DNA of 15,481 bases from JAENWH01 sp038248745 (GCA_038248745.1 JBBRXC010000028.1:1-15481); one strand, 5' to 3'; numbered from the stretch's first letter, positions 1-6,914 are shown. Notes: generated from the sequence alone by a model not told the origin. Numbers and translations are program-made.

Positions 1-548
1 AAAATGATTAATGCGGGAGCAGCAACTTCGCCAGACCAGAATTTAAATAATGCATTATAAGGGTCAATATTTTCAAAAAGTAATAGCCCCGACTTCCCCA
101 TGACGTAAACCGTCCAAATTAGAATCGCATATCTTAAATACCTTAATATCCCATCAATCTTTACAGGTACATAATTATTATATTTTGATTTAAATATTTT
201 TCGTCCGATTTTTCCAACCCATTCTTGAAAAGCGCCTAAAGGGCAAACCCATCCGCAAAACACCGGTCCAAATAATATTGCGAGGAAAAATACGATGCCC
301 ATCAATATAACAGATGAACTGTGAATTTTCTGAATGAAAGTGCCCACAGTTGCTAAATGATATAAAGTTGCTACTCCTCCAAACGGGCAGAGTGCATGCA
401 GTGAGGCTGTGGAGAGAAATGGAATGCCATACCCCGCATCAGACAAAGTTTTATTGATTACTATAAGTGCAATTAAAATAAAAAAGAATAATTGTACGAA
501 AAATCGCATCTGTTTCTTTTTCCCATTTTCCATTTTCACTTTTTCCAT
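1..548 (-). CDS. NapH/YccM-like 4Fe-4S polyferredoxin membrane protein, 3' part missing
   Basis: Partial gene: the first 182 codons read leftwards from ATG 548 and stay open to the window edge, so the C-terminus is missing. The protein has a basic N-terminus (MEKVKMENGKKKQMR), a membrane helix at about residues 15-32, a cysteine in HALCPFGG (C54), a second helix at about 78-95, and FCGWVCPLGAFQEWVGKIGR with C98 and C102. A third hydrophobic segment is at about 138-150. The FCGWVCPLG hallmark and its position after a helix are typical of the NapH/NosR/FixG/YccM family, which passes electrons from the membrane quinone or flavin side to iron-sulfur or FMN partners. The 4Fe-4S ferredoxin motifs expected near the C-terminus lie outside the window. 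The start is supported by AGGAGGG 11 nt upstream. It is divergent from the two-component genes, which may regulate it (inference). The electron partner cannot be named. Confidence 0.82.
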   Translation of the reverse strand, partial: MEKVKMENGKKKQMRFFVQLFFFILIALIVINKTLSDAGYGIPFLSTASLHALCPFGGVATLYHLATVGTFIQKIHSSSVILMGIVFFLAILFGPVFCGWVCPLGAFQEWVGKIGRKIFKSKYNNYVPVKIDGILRYLRYAILIWTVYVMGKSGLLLFENIDPYNALFKFWSGEVAAPALII

Positions 549-602
549 TTTTCTATTTTCCCTCCTGGTATTTTATCTTTTGGCAAATTCATTGTTGCTA
601 TG

Positions 603-630
603 TTTATAGAATAATAAAAAAATGTGGCAA
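603..630 (-). promoter_or_regulatory. Candidate sigma-A promoter of the NapH-like gene
   Basis: Read on the minus strand, TTGCCA (625-630) and TATAAA (603-608) are separated by 16 bp. The start of transcription would fall near 596, giving a leader of about 50 nt before ATG 548. Assigned from consensus match only. Confidence 0.5.
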
Positions 631-683
631 AAGTGTGTTTTTATTGGATATTTTTTATGGCCTTTTTCAACGCAGTTTTCGGG

Positions 684-711
684 TTGGTTTTTTTATGTAA
701 TGTGTTATAAT
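684..711 (+). promoter_or_regulatory. Candidate extended -10 promoter of the two-component operon
   Basis: TATAAT at 706-711 is preceded by TG at 703-704, giving an extended -10 (TGTTATAAT). A weak -35, TTGGTT, lies at 684-689 with a 16-bp spacer. The predicted start lies about 20 nt before the response regulator ATG at 739. This leaves only a short leader with the ribosome binding site GAGGTGA. Confidence 0.6.
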
Positions 712-738
712 ATCATCAATGAAAGCACGAGGTGACAG

Positions 739-1434
739 ATGCAAACGATTTTAATCGCAGATGATAATAAGCAGATTTCTTCTATTTTAGAAGAATATGC
801 AAAAAAAGAGGGTTTTCTCACTAAAATGGCTTTTGATGGGCAAGAAGCAATAAATATGTTTAAGATCGTCCAGCCTGATATTGTTCTTCTGGATGTGATG
901 ATGCCAAAAATGGATGGATTTGAGGTCTGTCGTGAAATCCGTAAAACATCCAATACGCCTGTCATCATGATCACTGCAAGAGGTGAGGATTTTGAAAAAA
1001 TAATGGGTCTTGATATAGGCGCAGATGATTATATTTTGAAACCTTTTTCTCCTGGAGAAGTGATGGCAAGAGTTCGGGCAATTTTAAGAAGACTTTCTCT
1101 TGCTGAAGATCAAGCCCAAAACTTTCTTGCTTTTGATAACCTACACATCAATTTAGTTGATTATATTGTAATGATAGATGAGCAACCCGTCTCTCTTACA
1201 AAAAAAGAAATCGAACTTTTATGGACCTTGGCTTCTAACAAGAGCAAGGTATTTTCTCGAGAAAATTTACTGAACAGCCTTTGGGGTTATGACTATTATG
1301 GGGATAGCAGGACCGTTGATTCTCACATTAAACGGCTGCGTTCTAAGCTGGATAAATTCAAACATGACAATTGGGACATTAAAACAATCTGGGGTGTAGG
1401 CTATAAATTGGAGAGAAAAGCAAATGAAGAATAA
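739..1434 (+). CDS. OmpR/PhoB-family response regulator
   Basis: A 231-aa DNA-binding response regulator. The receiver domain (about residues 1-118) has the acidic pair D8-D9, phospho-acceptor D52 in DIVLLDVMMP, conserved T79 and K101 in the KPF motif. A winged helix-turn-helix of the OmpR/PhoB type follows at about 130-228 (RENLLNSLWGYDYYGDSR, then SHIKRLRSKL and the WGVGYKL wing). Phosphorylation by the downstream kinase should control its binding to DNA. ATG 739 is preceded by GAGGTGAC. The stop overlaps the kinase gene start by 11 bp, indicating tight co-translation. The regulon is unknown; the divergent NapH-like gene is the nearest candidate. Confidence 0.95.
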   Translation: MQTILIADDNKQISSILEEYAKKEGFLTKMAFDGQEAINMFKIVQPDIVLLDVMMPKMDGFEVCREIRKTSNTPVIMITARGEDFEKIMGLDIGADDYILKPFSPGEVMARVRAILRRLSLAEDQAQNFLAFDNLHINLVDYIVMIDEQPVSLTKKEIELLWTLASNKSKVFSRENLLNSLWGYDYYGDSRTVDSHIKRLRSKLDKFKHDNWDIKTIWGVGYKLERKANEE

Positions 1435-2947
1435 AATTGCAGTCAGGCTTACATTATACTTTACAATAGCGCTGCTTCTGTTTTCTATTATAATAGGTGG
1501 CTTATTCATGATGCTTTTTAGGGCAAACACGATTGAAATGTACAAAGCAGATTTAGAAAAGCGTGCGACAGTCATCACCAGCACTCTATCAGATTTTATG
1601 GGCAGTAATGCTTCTGTCCCCTCTACGGTTCCTGGCAGTAAAGGCGGAGCTGGAGCTGGAGGAGCCGGAGCACCCGGTGGAGCCGTAGCTGGCGGTGGAG
1701 CCGTAGCTGGCGGTTATGGAGGTTATGGTGCTTATCTGAAGTTTTTAAATGAAATTGCCATGGCAGATGTTTGGATTGTTGATGAAAATCTTAATCTTAT
1801 TACAAGTACCCAAAATGGATCTCAGCAATACAATTATAAAGAGCTCCCTGAGAATGCAGATGCTGTTGTTAAAGAAGCCTTTCAAGGTAAAACCAGTTTT
1901 AGTGAAGGATTTAGTGATCTCTTGAACGCGCCAACCTTAACCATTGGGATGCCAATTTTATCAAACGACAAGGTGATCGGTGCCCTATTGCTTCATTCCC
2001 CGATTGAAGGCATGAATGGATCAATAAAACAAGGAATAAACATTTTATTGATCAGTTTATTTATAGCCCTACTCATTTCCATCGTTTTATCCTTCTTGCT
2101 TGCCTCATCGTTTACCAGCCCTCTTAAAAAAATGAGAGGCTCTACAGTTAGACTGGCAGACGGGGATTTCTCCGCCAAAACAAACGTAACGCAAAATGAT
2201 GAAATTGGCGAGTTGGCTGCAGCCATCGATGTATTAGGGGAAAAACTCGGTTTTGCCAGTCAGGAAAGTCAACGGCTTGAAGATCTTCGCCGAGACTTTA
2301 TTGCGAATATTTCCCATGAACTAAGAACCCCTGTTACAGTGATTCGCGGCTCGCTGGAAGCCCTTTCTGACAAAGTAATAACAGATCCGCAGCAAGTCGA
2401 AAAATATTACTCCCAAATGCTGGGGGAAAGTATATTCCTTCAAAGGTTGGTGAATGATCTTCTGGATTTATCCCGGCTTCAGAATACAGATTTTAATATG
2501 GAAATGAAAGAGCTTAGCCTTTGTGAAATACTGAAAGATGTGGTGAGAAGCGGCCAGCAAATGGCGGATCAGAAAAATATTAAAATTGAATTAATACAAG
2601 ATTCTGTTCCCTGTAATATTGTTGGAGATTACGACAGGCTACGTCAAATGTTTATGATAATGATTGATAATGCCATTAAATTTTCTCCTGAAAATGACAG
2701 AGTTACAGTTGCATTAAAAAACAACCATATAACCATCAGTGATCATGGCAGCGGAATCAAACCGGAAGACATACCCTATATTTTCGATCGTTTCTTTAAG
2801 GTCGACTCTGAAAGCAATAAAAACGGCACTGGACTGGGCCTTGCAATATCCAGACAAATCGCAGATAGACACAATATCAAGATTCAGGTAGATAGTTTAT
2901 TATCCCAGGGAACAACCTTTACTTTTACATTTTCAAGCCCATTATAA
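1424..2947 (+). CDS. Membrane sensor histidine kinase with Gly/Ala-rich sensor insert
   Basis: A 507-aa sensor kinase, partner of the response regulator it overlaps. Transmembrane helix 1 is at about residues 8-33 and helix 2 at 203-228; between them is an extracytoplasmic domain of about 170 residues resembling a PAS/Cache fold (ADVWIVDENLNLI). A HAMP linker follows at about 229-283. The dimerisation and phospho-acceptor segment has H298 in DFIANISHELRTP. The ATPase domain has the N box (D415-N416 in MIMIDNAIKFS), G1 (DHGSGI, 440-445), the F box (IFDRFF) and G2 (GTGLGLA, 468-474), so it should be catalytically intact. Odd: residues 74-102 are almost only Gly, Ala, Val and Tyr, placed just outside TM1 and ahead of the folded sensor part, and are encoded partly by a tandem 18-bp repeat. 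The last two codons and the stop lie inside a dispersed repeat element. The signal sensed is unknown. Confidence 0.95.
   Translation: MKNKIAVRLTLYFTIALLLFSIIIGGLFMMLFRANTIEMYKADLEKRATVITSTLSDFMGSNASVPSTVPGSKGGAGAGGAGAPGGAVAGGGAVAGGYGGYGAYLKFLNEIAMADVWIVDENLNLITSTQNGSQQYNYKELPENADAVVKEAFQGKTSFSEGFSDLLNAPTLTIGMPILSNDKVIGALLLHSPIEGMNGSIKQGINILLISLFIALLISIVLSFLLASSFTSPLKKMRGSTVRLADGDFSAKTNVTQNDEIGELAAAIDVLGEKLGFASQESQRLEDLRRDFIANISHELRTPVTVIRGSLEALSDKVITDPQQVEKYYSQMLGESIFLQRLVNDLLDLSRLQNTDFNMEMKELSLCEILKDVVRSGQQMADQKNIKIELIQDSVPCNIVGDYDRLRQMFMIMIDNAIKFSPENDRVTVALKNNHITISDHGSGIKPEDIPYIFDRFFKVDSESNKNGTGLGLAISRQIADRHNIKIQVDSLLSQGTTFTFTFSSPL
1676..1711 (+). repeat. Perfect tandem 18-bp repeat (x2) in the kinase gene
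   Basis: Two identical in-frame copies of GGTGGAGCCGTAGCTGGC at 1676-1693 and 1694-1711 encode GGAVAG twice. They sit within a longer Gly/Ala-rich stretch (about 1643-1730) built of related GGAGCTGGA-like units and ending in GGTTATGGA units (Gly-Tyr-Gly). Being in frame and perfect, they look like a recent slippage product. Confidence 0.9.
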
Positions 2948-2995
2948 GCATCCGACATTGGGCTTGGGTTTCAGAAAACCCAAGCCCAATGTTCA
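2934..2995 (+). repeat. Dispersed 62-bp palindromic element, copy 1
   Basis: This copy matches 4851-4912 at 53 of 62 positions without gaps; the first 48 bp match at 45 of 48. It carries a perfect 17-bp inverted repeat (see the hairpin entry). Its left end contains the last codons (Pro-Leu-stop) of the kinase gene, and it fills the gap to the stop of the convergent stress-protein gene. Confidence 0.85.
2955..2992. terminator. Long perfect hairpin between convergent genes (terminator-like)
   Basis: A perfect 17-bp stem (ACATTGGGCTTGGGTTT at 2955-2971 with its complement at 2976-2992) and a CAGA loop lie between the stops of the kinase gene (2947) and the stress-protein gene (3000). Position and stability suit a bidirectional terminator. 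Neither side has a clear U-tract, and half of it is repeated elsewhere in the window, so it may be a repeat element used as a transcription barrier. Confidence 0.6.
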
Positions 2996-2999
2996 CTTC

Positions 3000-3437
3000 T
3001 TATTTAACGACCAGCACCGGTTTTTCAAAATAATGAAGAACTTTGTTGGCTACACTTCCAAGATGATTTTTTCCAAATATAGATCCCGTTCCACGTGAGC
3101 CTATTATTATCAAATCAAACTCAGCCTCTTTCGCATAATCGATAATTTCATCTCCTATATTTCCTTCCAGAATAACTGTTTCAACTTTGTCTTTAAGTCC
3201 ACCAAAGGTTTCTTTATAAGCCTCAAGCATAGTTTCTGCAAACTTTTTTTCATCCTCTAAAAGCGTCACAAGTGATTCCTGTAAAAGATTTGTTTCATAA
3301 AATGAATACCCGATTTTTACATTTGCAACGTATAATAAGGTAACCTGACTTCCAAACACTTTGGCCATTTTAATGCCTTCTTCAACAGCTCTTTTTGCAT
3401 CCTCTGACGAATCAACGGGAATTAATATCTTTTTCAT
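3000..3437 (-). CDS. Universal stress protein (UspA family)
   Basis: A 145-aa single-domain universal stress protein, a cytoplasmic nucleotide-binding fold. It begins KKILIPVDSSEDAKRAV with the conserved Asp D9. The C-terminal ATP-binding loop is seen as GSRGTGSIFGKNHLGS, followed by SVANKVLHYFEKPVLVVK. ATP-binding members usually show G-x2-G-x9-G(S/T); here the second gap counts ten residues (G116 to G127), one more than usual, so nucleotide binding is likely but not certain. The start ATG 3437 is preceded by a near-perfect AGGAGGTCG. It lies 47 bp downstream of the GGDEF/HD-GYP gene on the same strand and may be co-transcribed. Its role (stress survival, adaptation) is inferred from the family. 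Confidence 0.93.
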   Translation of the reverse strand: MKKILIPVDSSEDAKRAVEEGIKMAKVFGSQVTLLYVANVKIGYSFYETNLLQESLVTLLEDEKKFAETMLEAYKETFGGLKDKVETVILEGNIGDEIIDYAKEAEFDLIIIGSRGTGSIFGKNHLGSVANKVLHYFEKPVLVVK

Positions 3438-3484
3438 TTAAATCGACCTCCTTCGTATTTTAGAAATATCAAAAAACAGGTGAC

Positions 3485-4828
3485 TCACGCCTCCCTAATT
3501 AACACTTTTTCTACAAATACTCGAACAAGCTCTGCATCAAATTGTGTCCCTGCATTTGCATTTAATTCCTGTATTGCTTCTTTCTTCGTTAATGATTTCT
3601 TGTAACTTCTTTCACTAACCATCGCATCATAGGCATCTGCAATTCCTATTATACTTGACTGAATAGGAATTTGTTCCCCAGACAGACCTTGCGGATAGCC
3701 CTTCCCATCACACCTCTCATGATGAGAAAGTACAAATTCAGCCATTTCTGACATATTGTTTACCGTGCTTAATATTCTATACCCTATCTCTGGGTGTTTT
3801 CTGATTTCTACCCATTCCTCTTCACTAAGCTTCCCACTTTTGTTTAATATCCCCTCATCGATCCCTATTTTCCCAATATCATGCAGCAATCCCACGGTTT
3901 TAAGCTCTATTACCTTATCTTCATTTAACCCCAGTGCTTCTCCCAGCCGTTCACAGAGCTGAGATACTCTTCTGGAATGCAATTCTTCTCTTTTATTTTT
4001 TTCATGTAACGTGGTAATAATTGTGTTGATTGTTCTTCCTCTCATGTTAGGGCTATCATAAAGCTTTTTTCGACTCATGAAATCTTCTGCTTTTTTTATT
4101 GTTTCTATAATATTTTCATCCATACCAGTTTTTATTTCACCACCTAAAGAAATAGAAATATCCAGCTGACCGACTTTCCTTTGCGTTGCAATTTCTTTAA
4201 TATGCTGCATAAGTTTTTCCACTTCAACTGCATCTGTGGTTGGCGAAATGATGATAAATTCGTCACCAGCCAATCGACAAATGATATCTTTCTTGCGGCT
4301 TGCTTCTGTAATAACCTCTGCAACTGCTTTTATGAGTTCGTCCCCAATAGCGTGGCCAAAACTGTCATTAATGAGCTTGATTCCATTAATATTTGCAATA
4401 ATTACTGCTAATGGCAAGTTGTTCTTTGTATCTATCCTAATTAATTCTTCCTCGTAATATTTCCTGTTATAAAGATCTGTTAATTGATCATGTTCACTTA
4501 AATACTGTAGTTCATTATATTGTCTGCTGATTTCATCATTACTGTATCTAAGTTCACTCTCAGCCTGTGCCACTCTGTTATAGAACCTGTTTAAAAGTAT
4601 ATAAAGAACCAATGATGTGATGATGACATAAAACCATCCCTTATAAGTATTTACAAGCAAAAGCATATTTTTATCAGTAATCAAACTGTCTGCTATCCTG
4701 TCAGAAAAATAAATCCATAATACCCCCATGACCAAATAGATGAGAGGGATTTTAACGTTCTCCCAATTTAATACATACGATTTATTAAATTTTATTGTGG
4801 AAATGATTTTTCTTTTTATTGATTTCAT
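3485..4828 (-). CDS. Membrane GGDEF (degenerate) plus HD-GYP cyclic-di-GMP protein
   Basis: A 447-aa inner-membrane signalling protein. Two transmembrane segments (about 28-43 and 65-81) flank a short outer loop; a coiled linker follows (82-110). A GGDEF domain spans about 111-254 and an HD-GYP phosphodiesterase domain about 265-444. The HD-GYP half looks intact: HD in LLHDIGKIGI, then HHERCDGKGYPQGLSGEQIP with the GYP motif. The GGDEF half is unusual. The signature is AGDEF, and the metal-binding Asp expected in the D-x-N-G-x-K motif is Asn (IIANINGIKLIND). An RxxD inhibitory-site motif (RKKD) is kept just upstream of AGDEF. The likely net activity is c-di-GMP hydrolysis with a regulatory GGDEF domain; diguanylate cyclase activity is doubtful. 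A TTG precedes the ATG directly (4829-4831); ATG 4828 is preferred, downstream of GGGAGGGG. The protein extends one residue if TTG is used. Confidence 0.92.
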   Translation of the reverse strand: MKSIKRKIISTIKFNKSYVLNWENVKIPLIYLVMGVLWIYFSDRIADSLITDKNMLLLVNTYKGWFYVIITSLVLYILLNRFYNRVAQAESELRYSNDEISRQYNELQYLSEHDQLTDLYNRKYYEEELIRIDTKNNLPLAVIIANINGIKLINDSFGHAIGDELIKAVAEVITEASRKKDIICRLAGDEFIIISPTTDAVEVEKLMQHIKEIATQRKVGQLDISISLGGEIKTGMDENIIETIKKAEDFMSRKKLYDSPNMRGRTINTIITTLHEKNKREELHSRRVSQLCERLGEALGLNEDKVIELKTVGLLHDIGKIGIDEGILNKSGKLSEEEWVEIRKHPEIGYRILSTVNNMSEMAEFVLSHHERCDGKGYPQGLSGEQIPIQSSIIGIADAYDAMVSERSYKKSLTKKEAIQELNANAGTQFDAELVRVFVEKVLIREA

Positions 4829-4850
4829 CAAAAGTTACCCCTCCCTTCAA

Positions 4851-4912
4851 CAAGGCCATTATAAGCATCCTACATTGGGCTTGGGTTTCAGCAAACCCCT
4901 TGCAAATGCTCA
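4851..4912 (+). repeat. Dispersed 62-bp palindromic element, copy 2
   Basis: Second copy of the element at 2934-2995. The left 48 bp are nearly identical, while the right arm has diverged so only a short GGGTTT/AAACCC stem remains. It spans the gap between the GGDEF/HD-GYP gene and the cyclophilin-like gene and contains that gene's last codons and stop (4888-4890). On the minus strand it also contains TATAAT (4858-4863), placed to serve as a -10 for the GGDEF/HD-GYP gene about 22 nt downstream, although no convincing -35 is seen. Confidence 0.82.
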
Positions 4913-5313
4913 ATTTTAATGCTTTGTGCACCTTCCCACAGTACTTTTTCTCCCAGCTTATCTAAGTTCTCAAGTCCTTCCGTGATGGTTAAAAAATGAT
5001 TGCCCGCCAACTGGCCCACCTGGCTTGAAAAAAGACATCTGCCATAAGCTACAATAATTTCCATTTCACTGATGCCCCCTGGATACAACAAAAACTCTCC
5101 CTTTGCGGGATGACTTGTATTATTTTCATAATCCAATCCCAGCCTTGTGTCTCCATATGGAATCCACATCCCCTGGCCACTCCAGCGTACATGAATCAAT
5201 TTGTTTTCAAGAGGCAAAAGCGCCTTAAAAACCTCACAGGTTTTTGGAGCCAATTCCTCTTCAAGTTTTCCGATGAATTCATATCCGCCGGCTGTTATTT
5301 TCAATTTTGTCAT
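4888..5313 (-). CDS. Cyclophilin-like fold protein (DUF3830-type)
   Basis: A 141-aa cytoplasmic protein with no signal peptide or membrane segment. The pattern MTKLKITAGGYEFIGKLEEE, a WSGQGMWIPYG segment, a LYPGGISEMEIIVAYG strand pair, GNHFLTITEGLENL and VLWEGAQSIKIE match what I recall of the DUF3830 family, small proteins with a cyclophilin-like beta barrel and no established reaction. Prolyl isomerase activity should not be assumed. ATG 5313 follows GGAGG with a 7-nt gap. The last three codons and stop fall inside the dispersed repeat, so the extreme C-terminus (after SIKIEHLQ) may have been replaced by repeat sequence. It is upstream of the GGDEF/HD-GYP gene on the same strand but separated by that repeat. 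Confidence 0.72.
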   Translation of the reverse strand: MTKLKITAGGYEFIGKLEEELAPKTCEVFKALLPLENKLIHVRWSGQGMWIPYGDTRLGLDYENNTSHPAKGEFLLYPGGISEMEIIVAYGRCLFSSQVGQLAGNHFLTITEGLENLDKLGEKVLWEGAQSIKIEHLQGVC

Positions 5314-5365
5314 TCTGTTTCCTCCAATTCTATTTACCTTTTGCTTTAGAACTTCTCAGGTTAAA

Positions 5366-5413
5366 TTTAATGCTCAATCTAATAGTCAATTTAATACTCC
5401 ATCTAATTGTAAC
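5366..5413. repeat. Degenerate 12-bp tandem repeat, about four units
   Basis: Four consecutive 12-bp units read TTTAATGCTCAA, TCTAATAGTCAA, TTTAATACTCCA and TCTAATTGTAAC. They share (T)(T/C)TAAT with a partly conserved TCAA end. They lie 50-100 bp upstream of the cyclophilin-like gene start, where they could act as regulatory sites or be low-complexity sequence. No protein is encoded here. Confidence 0.55.
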
Positions 5414-5440
5414 ATTTTAATTGGATACTTACCATAATTT

Positions 5441-5477
5441 AAAAAAGGCCCCTACCTATGCCGAAGCAAGCAGGAGC
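5441..5477 (-). terminator. Intrinsic terminator with UUCG tetraloop
   Basis: On the minus strand, GCTCCTGCTTGC pairs with GCATAGGTAGGGGC around a TTCG loop (about 12 bp with two single-base bulges), followed by CTTTTTT at 5441-5447. This is a classic rho-independent terminator for the DUF5661 transcript, about 100 nt beyond its stop. Confidence 0.8.
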
Positions 5478-5490
5478 ACTTTCATCTTAA

Positions 5491-5522
5491 TTAGAATCAA
5501 TCTAAATTAGAATAAATCTAAA
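5491..5522. repeat. Tandem 16-bp palindromic repeat (x2)
   Basis: TTAGAATCAATCTAAA (5491-5506) is followed by TTAGAATAAATCTAAA (5507-5522), one mismatch apart. Each unit has inverted TTAGA/TCTAA arms around a 5-bp centre. Tandem inverted sites of this kind resemble paired repressor operators, but they lie inside the 3' region of the DUF5661 transcript, before its terminator, so a role is unproven. The rest of the gene-free stretch 5314-5578 shows no coding or RNA gene signal that I can recognise. Confidence 0.65.
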
Positions 5523-5578
5523 TTAATCGAGAAAAATTTTTTTCAGAAAACATATCTGATCGTTCTTAACAGGGCACT

Positions 5579-5851
5579 TTATTTACCAGCCCAATATTTT
5601 TCTGCTTCTTCTTCCATTTTTTCCAGTCTGATATAGTAATCCGAAAATTCGTTTAAATGTGCCAGTGCGATTTTACCCGTGAATAAAAGATCATCATCTG
5701 TTACATTTGTAACAGCATCTCTCTTCCCATGTTCCAGTTCAACTGTCATTCCTTTTTTAAACTGCTGGATATTAAACTTACTCCAGTCTACGCCAAGTAC
5801 TTCACCAATTTCTTTTGCTTGTTCACTACTAATTTCTTTTTCCTTTGCCAT
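5579..5851 (-). CDS. DUF5661 family small protein
   Basis: A 90-aa acidic, soluble protein. The segments EVLGVDWSKFNIQQFKKGM, VELEHG, TNVTDDDLLFTGKIALAHL and NEFSDYYIRLEKMEEEA match the DUF5661 family as I recall it, which occurs widely in bacteria and phages without known function. ATG 5851 is chosen because GGAGAG lies 8-11 nt upstream; an in-frame TTG at 5860 would sit only 2 nt from that site. It has its own promoter-like sequence upstream and its own terminator downstream, so it is probably a single-gene unit. No enzyme motif is visible. Confidence 0.78.
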   Translation of the reverse strand: MAKEKEISSEQAKEIGEVLGVDWSKFNIQQFKKGMTVELEHGKRDAVTNVTDDDLLFTGKIALAHLNEFSDYYIRLEKMEEEAEKYWAGK

Positions 5852-5893
5852 AAGAATCAACTCTCCTTTATTGATATTTTCACTTCTACCTTT

Positions 5894-5899
5894 ATTATA
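5894..5899 (-). promoter_or_regulatory. Candidate -10 of the DUF5661 gene promoter
   Basis: TATAAT on the minus strand within GGTATATAATAAAGG, about 43 bp before ATG 5851. The -35 region (around 5916-5922) is poor, so an activator or a weak promoter is likely. It lies between the DUF5661 start and the end of the DUF523/DUF1722 gene. Confidence 0.45.
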
Positions 5900-5936
5900 T
5901 ACCCTATTTGCTGGTTTGAGCGAAAATTCTCCAATC

Positions 5937-6914
5937 TTATAAGCCTTTTCCTGAATCCGTTACTTGAATCAGTTCTTTTGGAAATGGATGAAAGACAGTT
6001 TGTTGTTGTAAGTAAGCTTCATCGAATCTTATAACCCAAGACCATAAAAGAGCCATTACTGTGGATTGTGGTATATGCTGGCTCCTGTAATTCTCTAGGG
6101 AATCGAGGAAATACGCTTTTTCAGTATCTGAAAGCTGGCTGGAAAAATACCCGAATATATGTAGCATACCATTGATGTATCTACCGGTAGAAGGCATTTT
6201 CAGTAAAAGCTTATTCATATTTGATTCATATTCTTCTATTGTTTTATTCATTGGTTTTTTTTCATGGTTGGCAACAATTCTTCCCAATACACTCAATTGA
6301 TTTTGAGAATATGCCATAAACAAATATTTATTTTTTGAATGGAAATCAACAAGTGCTTTCATGGTTCCCAGTTCTTTTGTTTTTCTAAAATCCGCCTTTG
6401 TGAAGATAATCGTATAAAAATGCTCACGAAGATTAAAATTACTTATTCTTCCTTCGTCTTCAAAAACCAGCTCCGGAAAATTTTCCATCATAAATTCAGC
6501 ATAAAGACCTTTTGATTTGTTATTCAAACTAGGTCCTTTCTCTATTGAACTATACAGCCTCACTTCTTTTATTCCACAACTTGGGGAGCGGCTTTTTAAA
6601 AGAAATCCATCTGGTTGGAATTCTAAAAGCTGCGTGAATGCCTCTTTTGAAAACGCCAACATCTCTTCGGTCATATCAACGCCACCTTTTGTCGTTACCA
6701 ATCTGTGTTTTTCTTCGTTTTTTTTATCCCTAATCAACCTTAGCGATTCTCTTGGCGCTGGCAGTCCCATCCCCATTTCTGGACACAACGGTAAAAAATC
6801 CACATATTCTTTCAATTGGTCAACTTCGTTGCTGGTGATCATGGAACCATCAAATCGACATTTCCCAAAACCCAGGCATTTACTGATGGAAACTTTTGGT
6901 CTTTCATATTTCAT
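5937..6914 (-). CDS. DUF523 (TudS-like) / DUF1722 two-domain iron-sulfur protein
   Basis: A 325-aa soluble protein. The N-terminal DUF523 domain (about 1-155) has C13 and C19 in ISKCLGFGKCRFDG, C44 in LPLCPEMGMGLPAPRES and C113 in KSRSPSCGI. The C-terminal DUF1722 domain (about 163-318) contains FTKADFRKTKELGTMKALVDFHSKNKY-type sequence and an ending WSWVIRFDEAYLQQQTVFHPFP. DUF523 is the fold of the thiouracil desulfurase TudS, whose three conserved cysteines hold a [4Fe-4S] cluster that removes sulfur; by analogy this protein may act in desulfuration or sulfur transfer. The role of DUF1722 is unknown. The ATG is 16 bp after the YwbE stop with a GGGTGGTGAAG ribosome site, so it is translated from the same operon. 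Substrate cannot be told from sequence. Confidence 0.88.
   Translation of the reverse strand: MKYERPKVSISKCLGFGKCRFDGSMITSNEVDQLKEYVDFLPLCPEMGMGLPAPRESLRLIRDKKNEEKHRLVTTKGGVDMTEEMLAFSKEAFTQLLEFQPDGFLLKSRSPSCGIKEVRLYSSIEKGPSLNNKSKGLYAEFMMENFPELVFEDEGRISNFNLREHFYTIIFTKADFRKTKELGTMKALVDFHSKNKYLFMAYSQNQLSVLGRIVANHEKKPMNKTIEEYESNMNKLLLKMPSTGRYINGMLHIFGYFSSQLSDTEKAYFLDSLENYRSQHIPQSTVMALLWSWVIRFDEAYLQQQTVFHPFPKELIQVTDSGKGL

Noticed and set aside
409..609. A 66-residue plus-strand frame in the first 600 bases.
   Set aside because: It lies antisense to the well-supported NapH-like gene and its promoter region and has no ribosome site or recognisable domain.
5454..5483. A possible nine-residue leader peptide on the minus strand (MKVLLLASA-stop) with three Leu codons inside the terminator hairpin, suggesting leucine attenuation.
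   Set aside because: There is no ribosome binding site before its ATG, the downstream gene is not linked to leucine metabolism, and the codons simply follow from the hairpin stem.
5314..5578. A CRISPR-like array or riboswitch in the repeat-bearing gap.
   Set aside because: The repeats are 12 and 16 bp, contiguous and without spacers, and I could not recognise a conserved riboswitch core.
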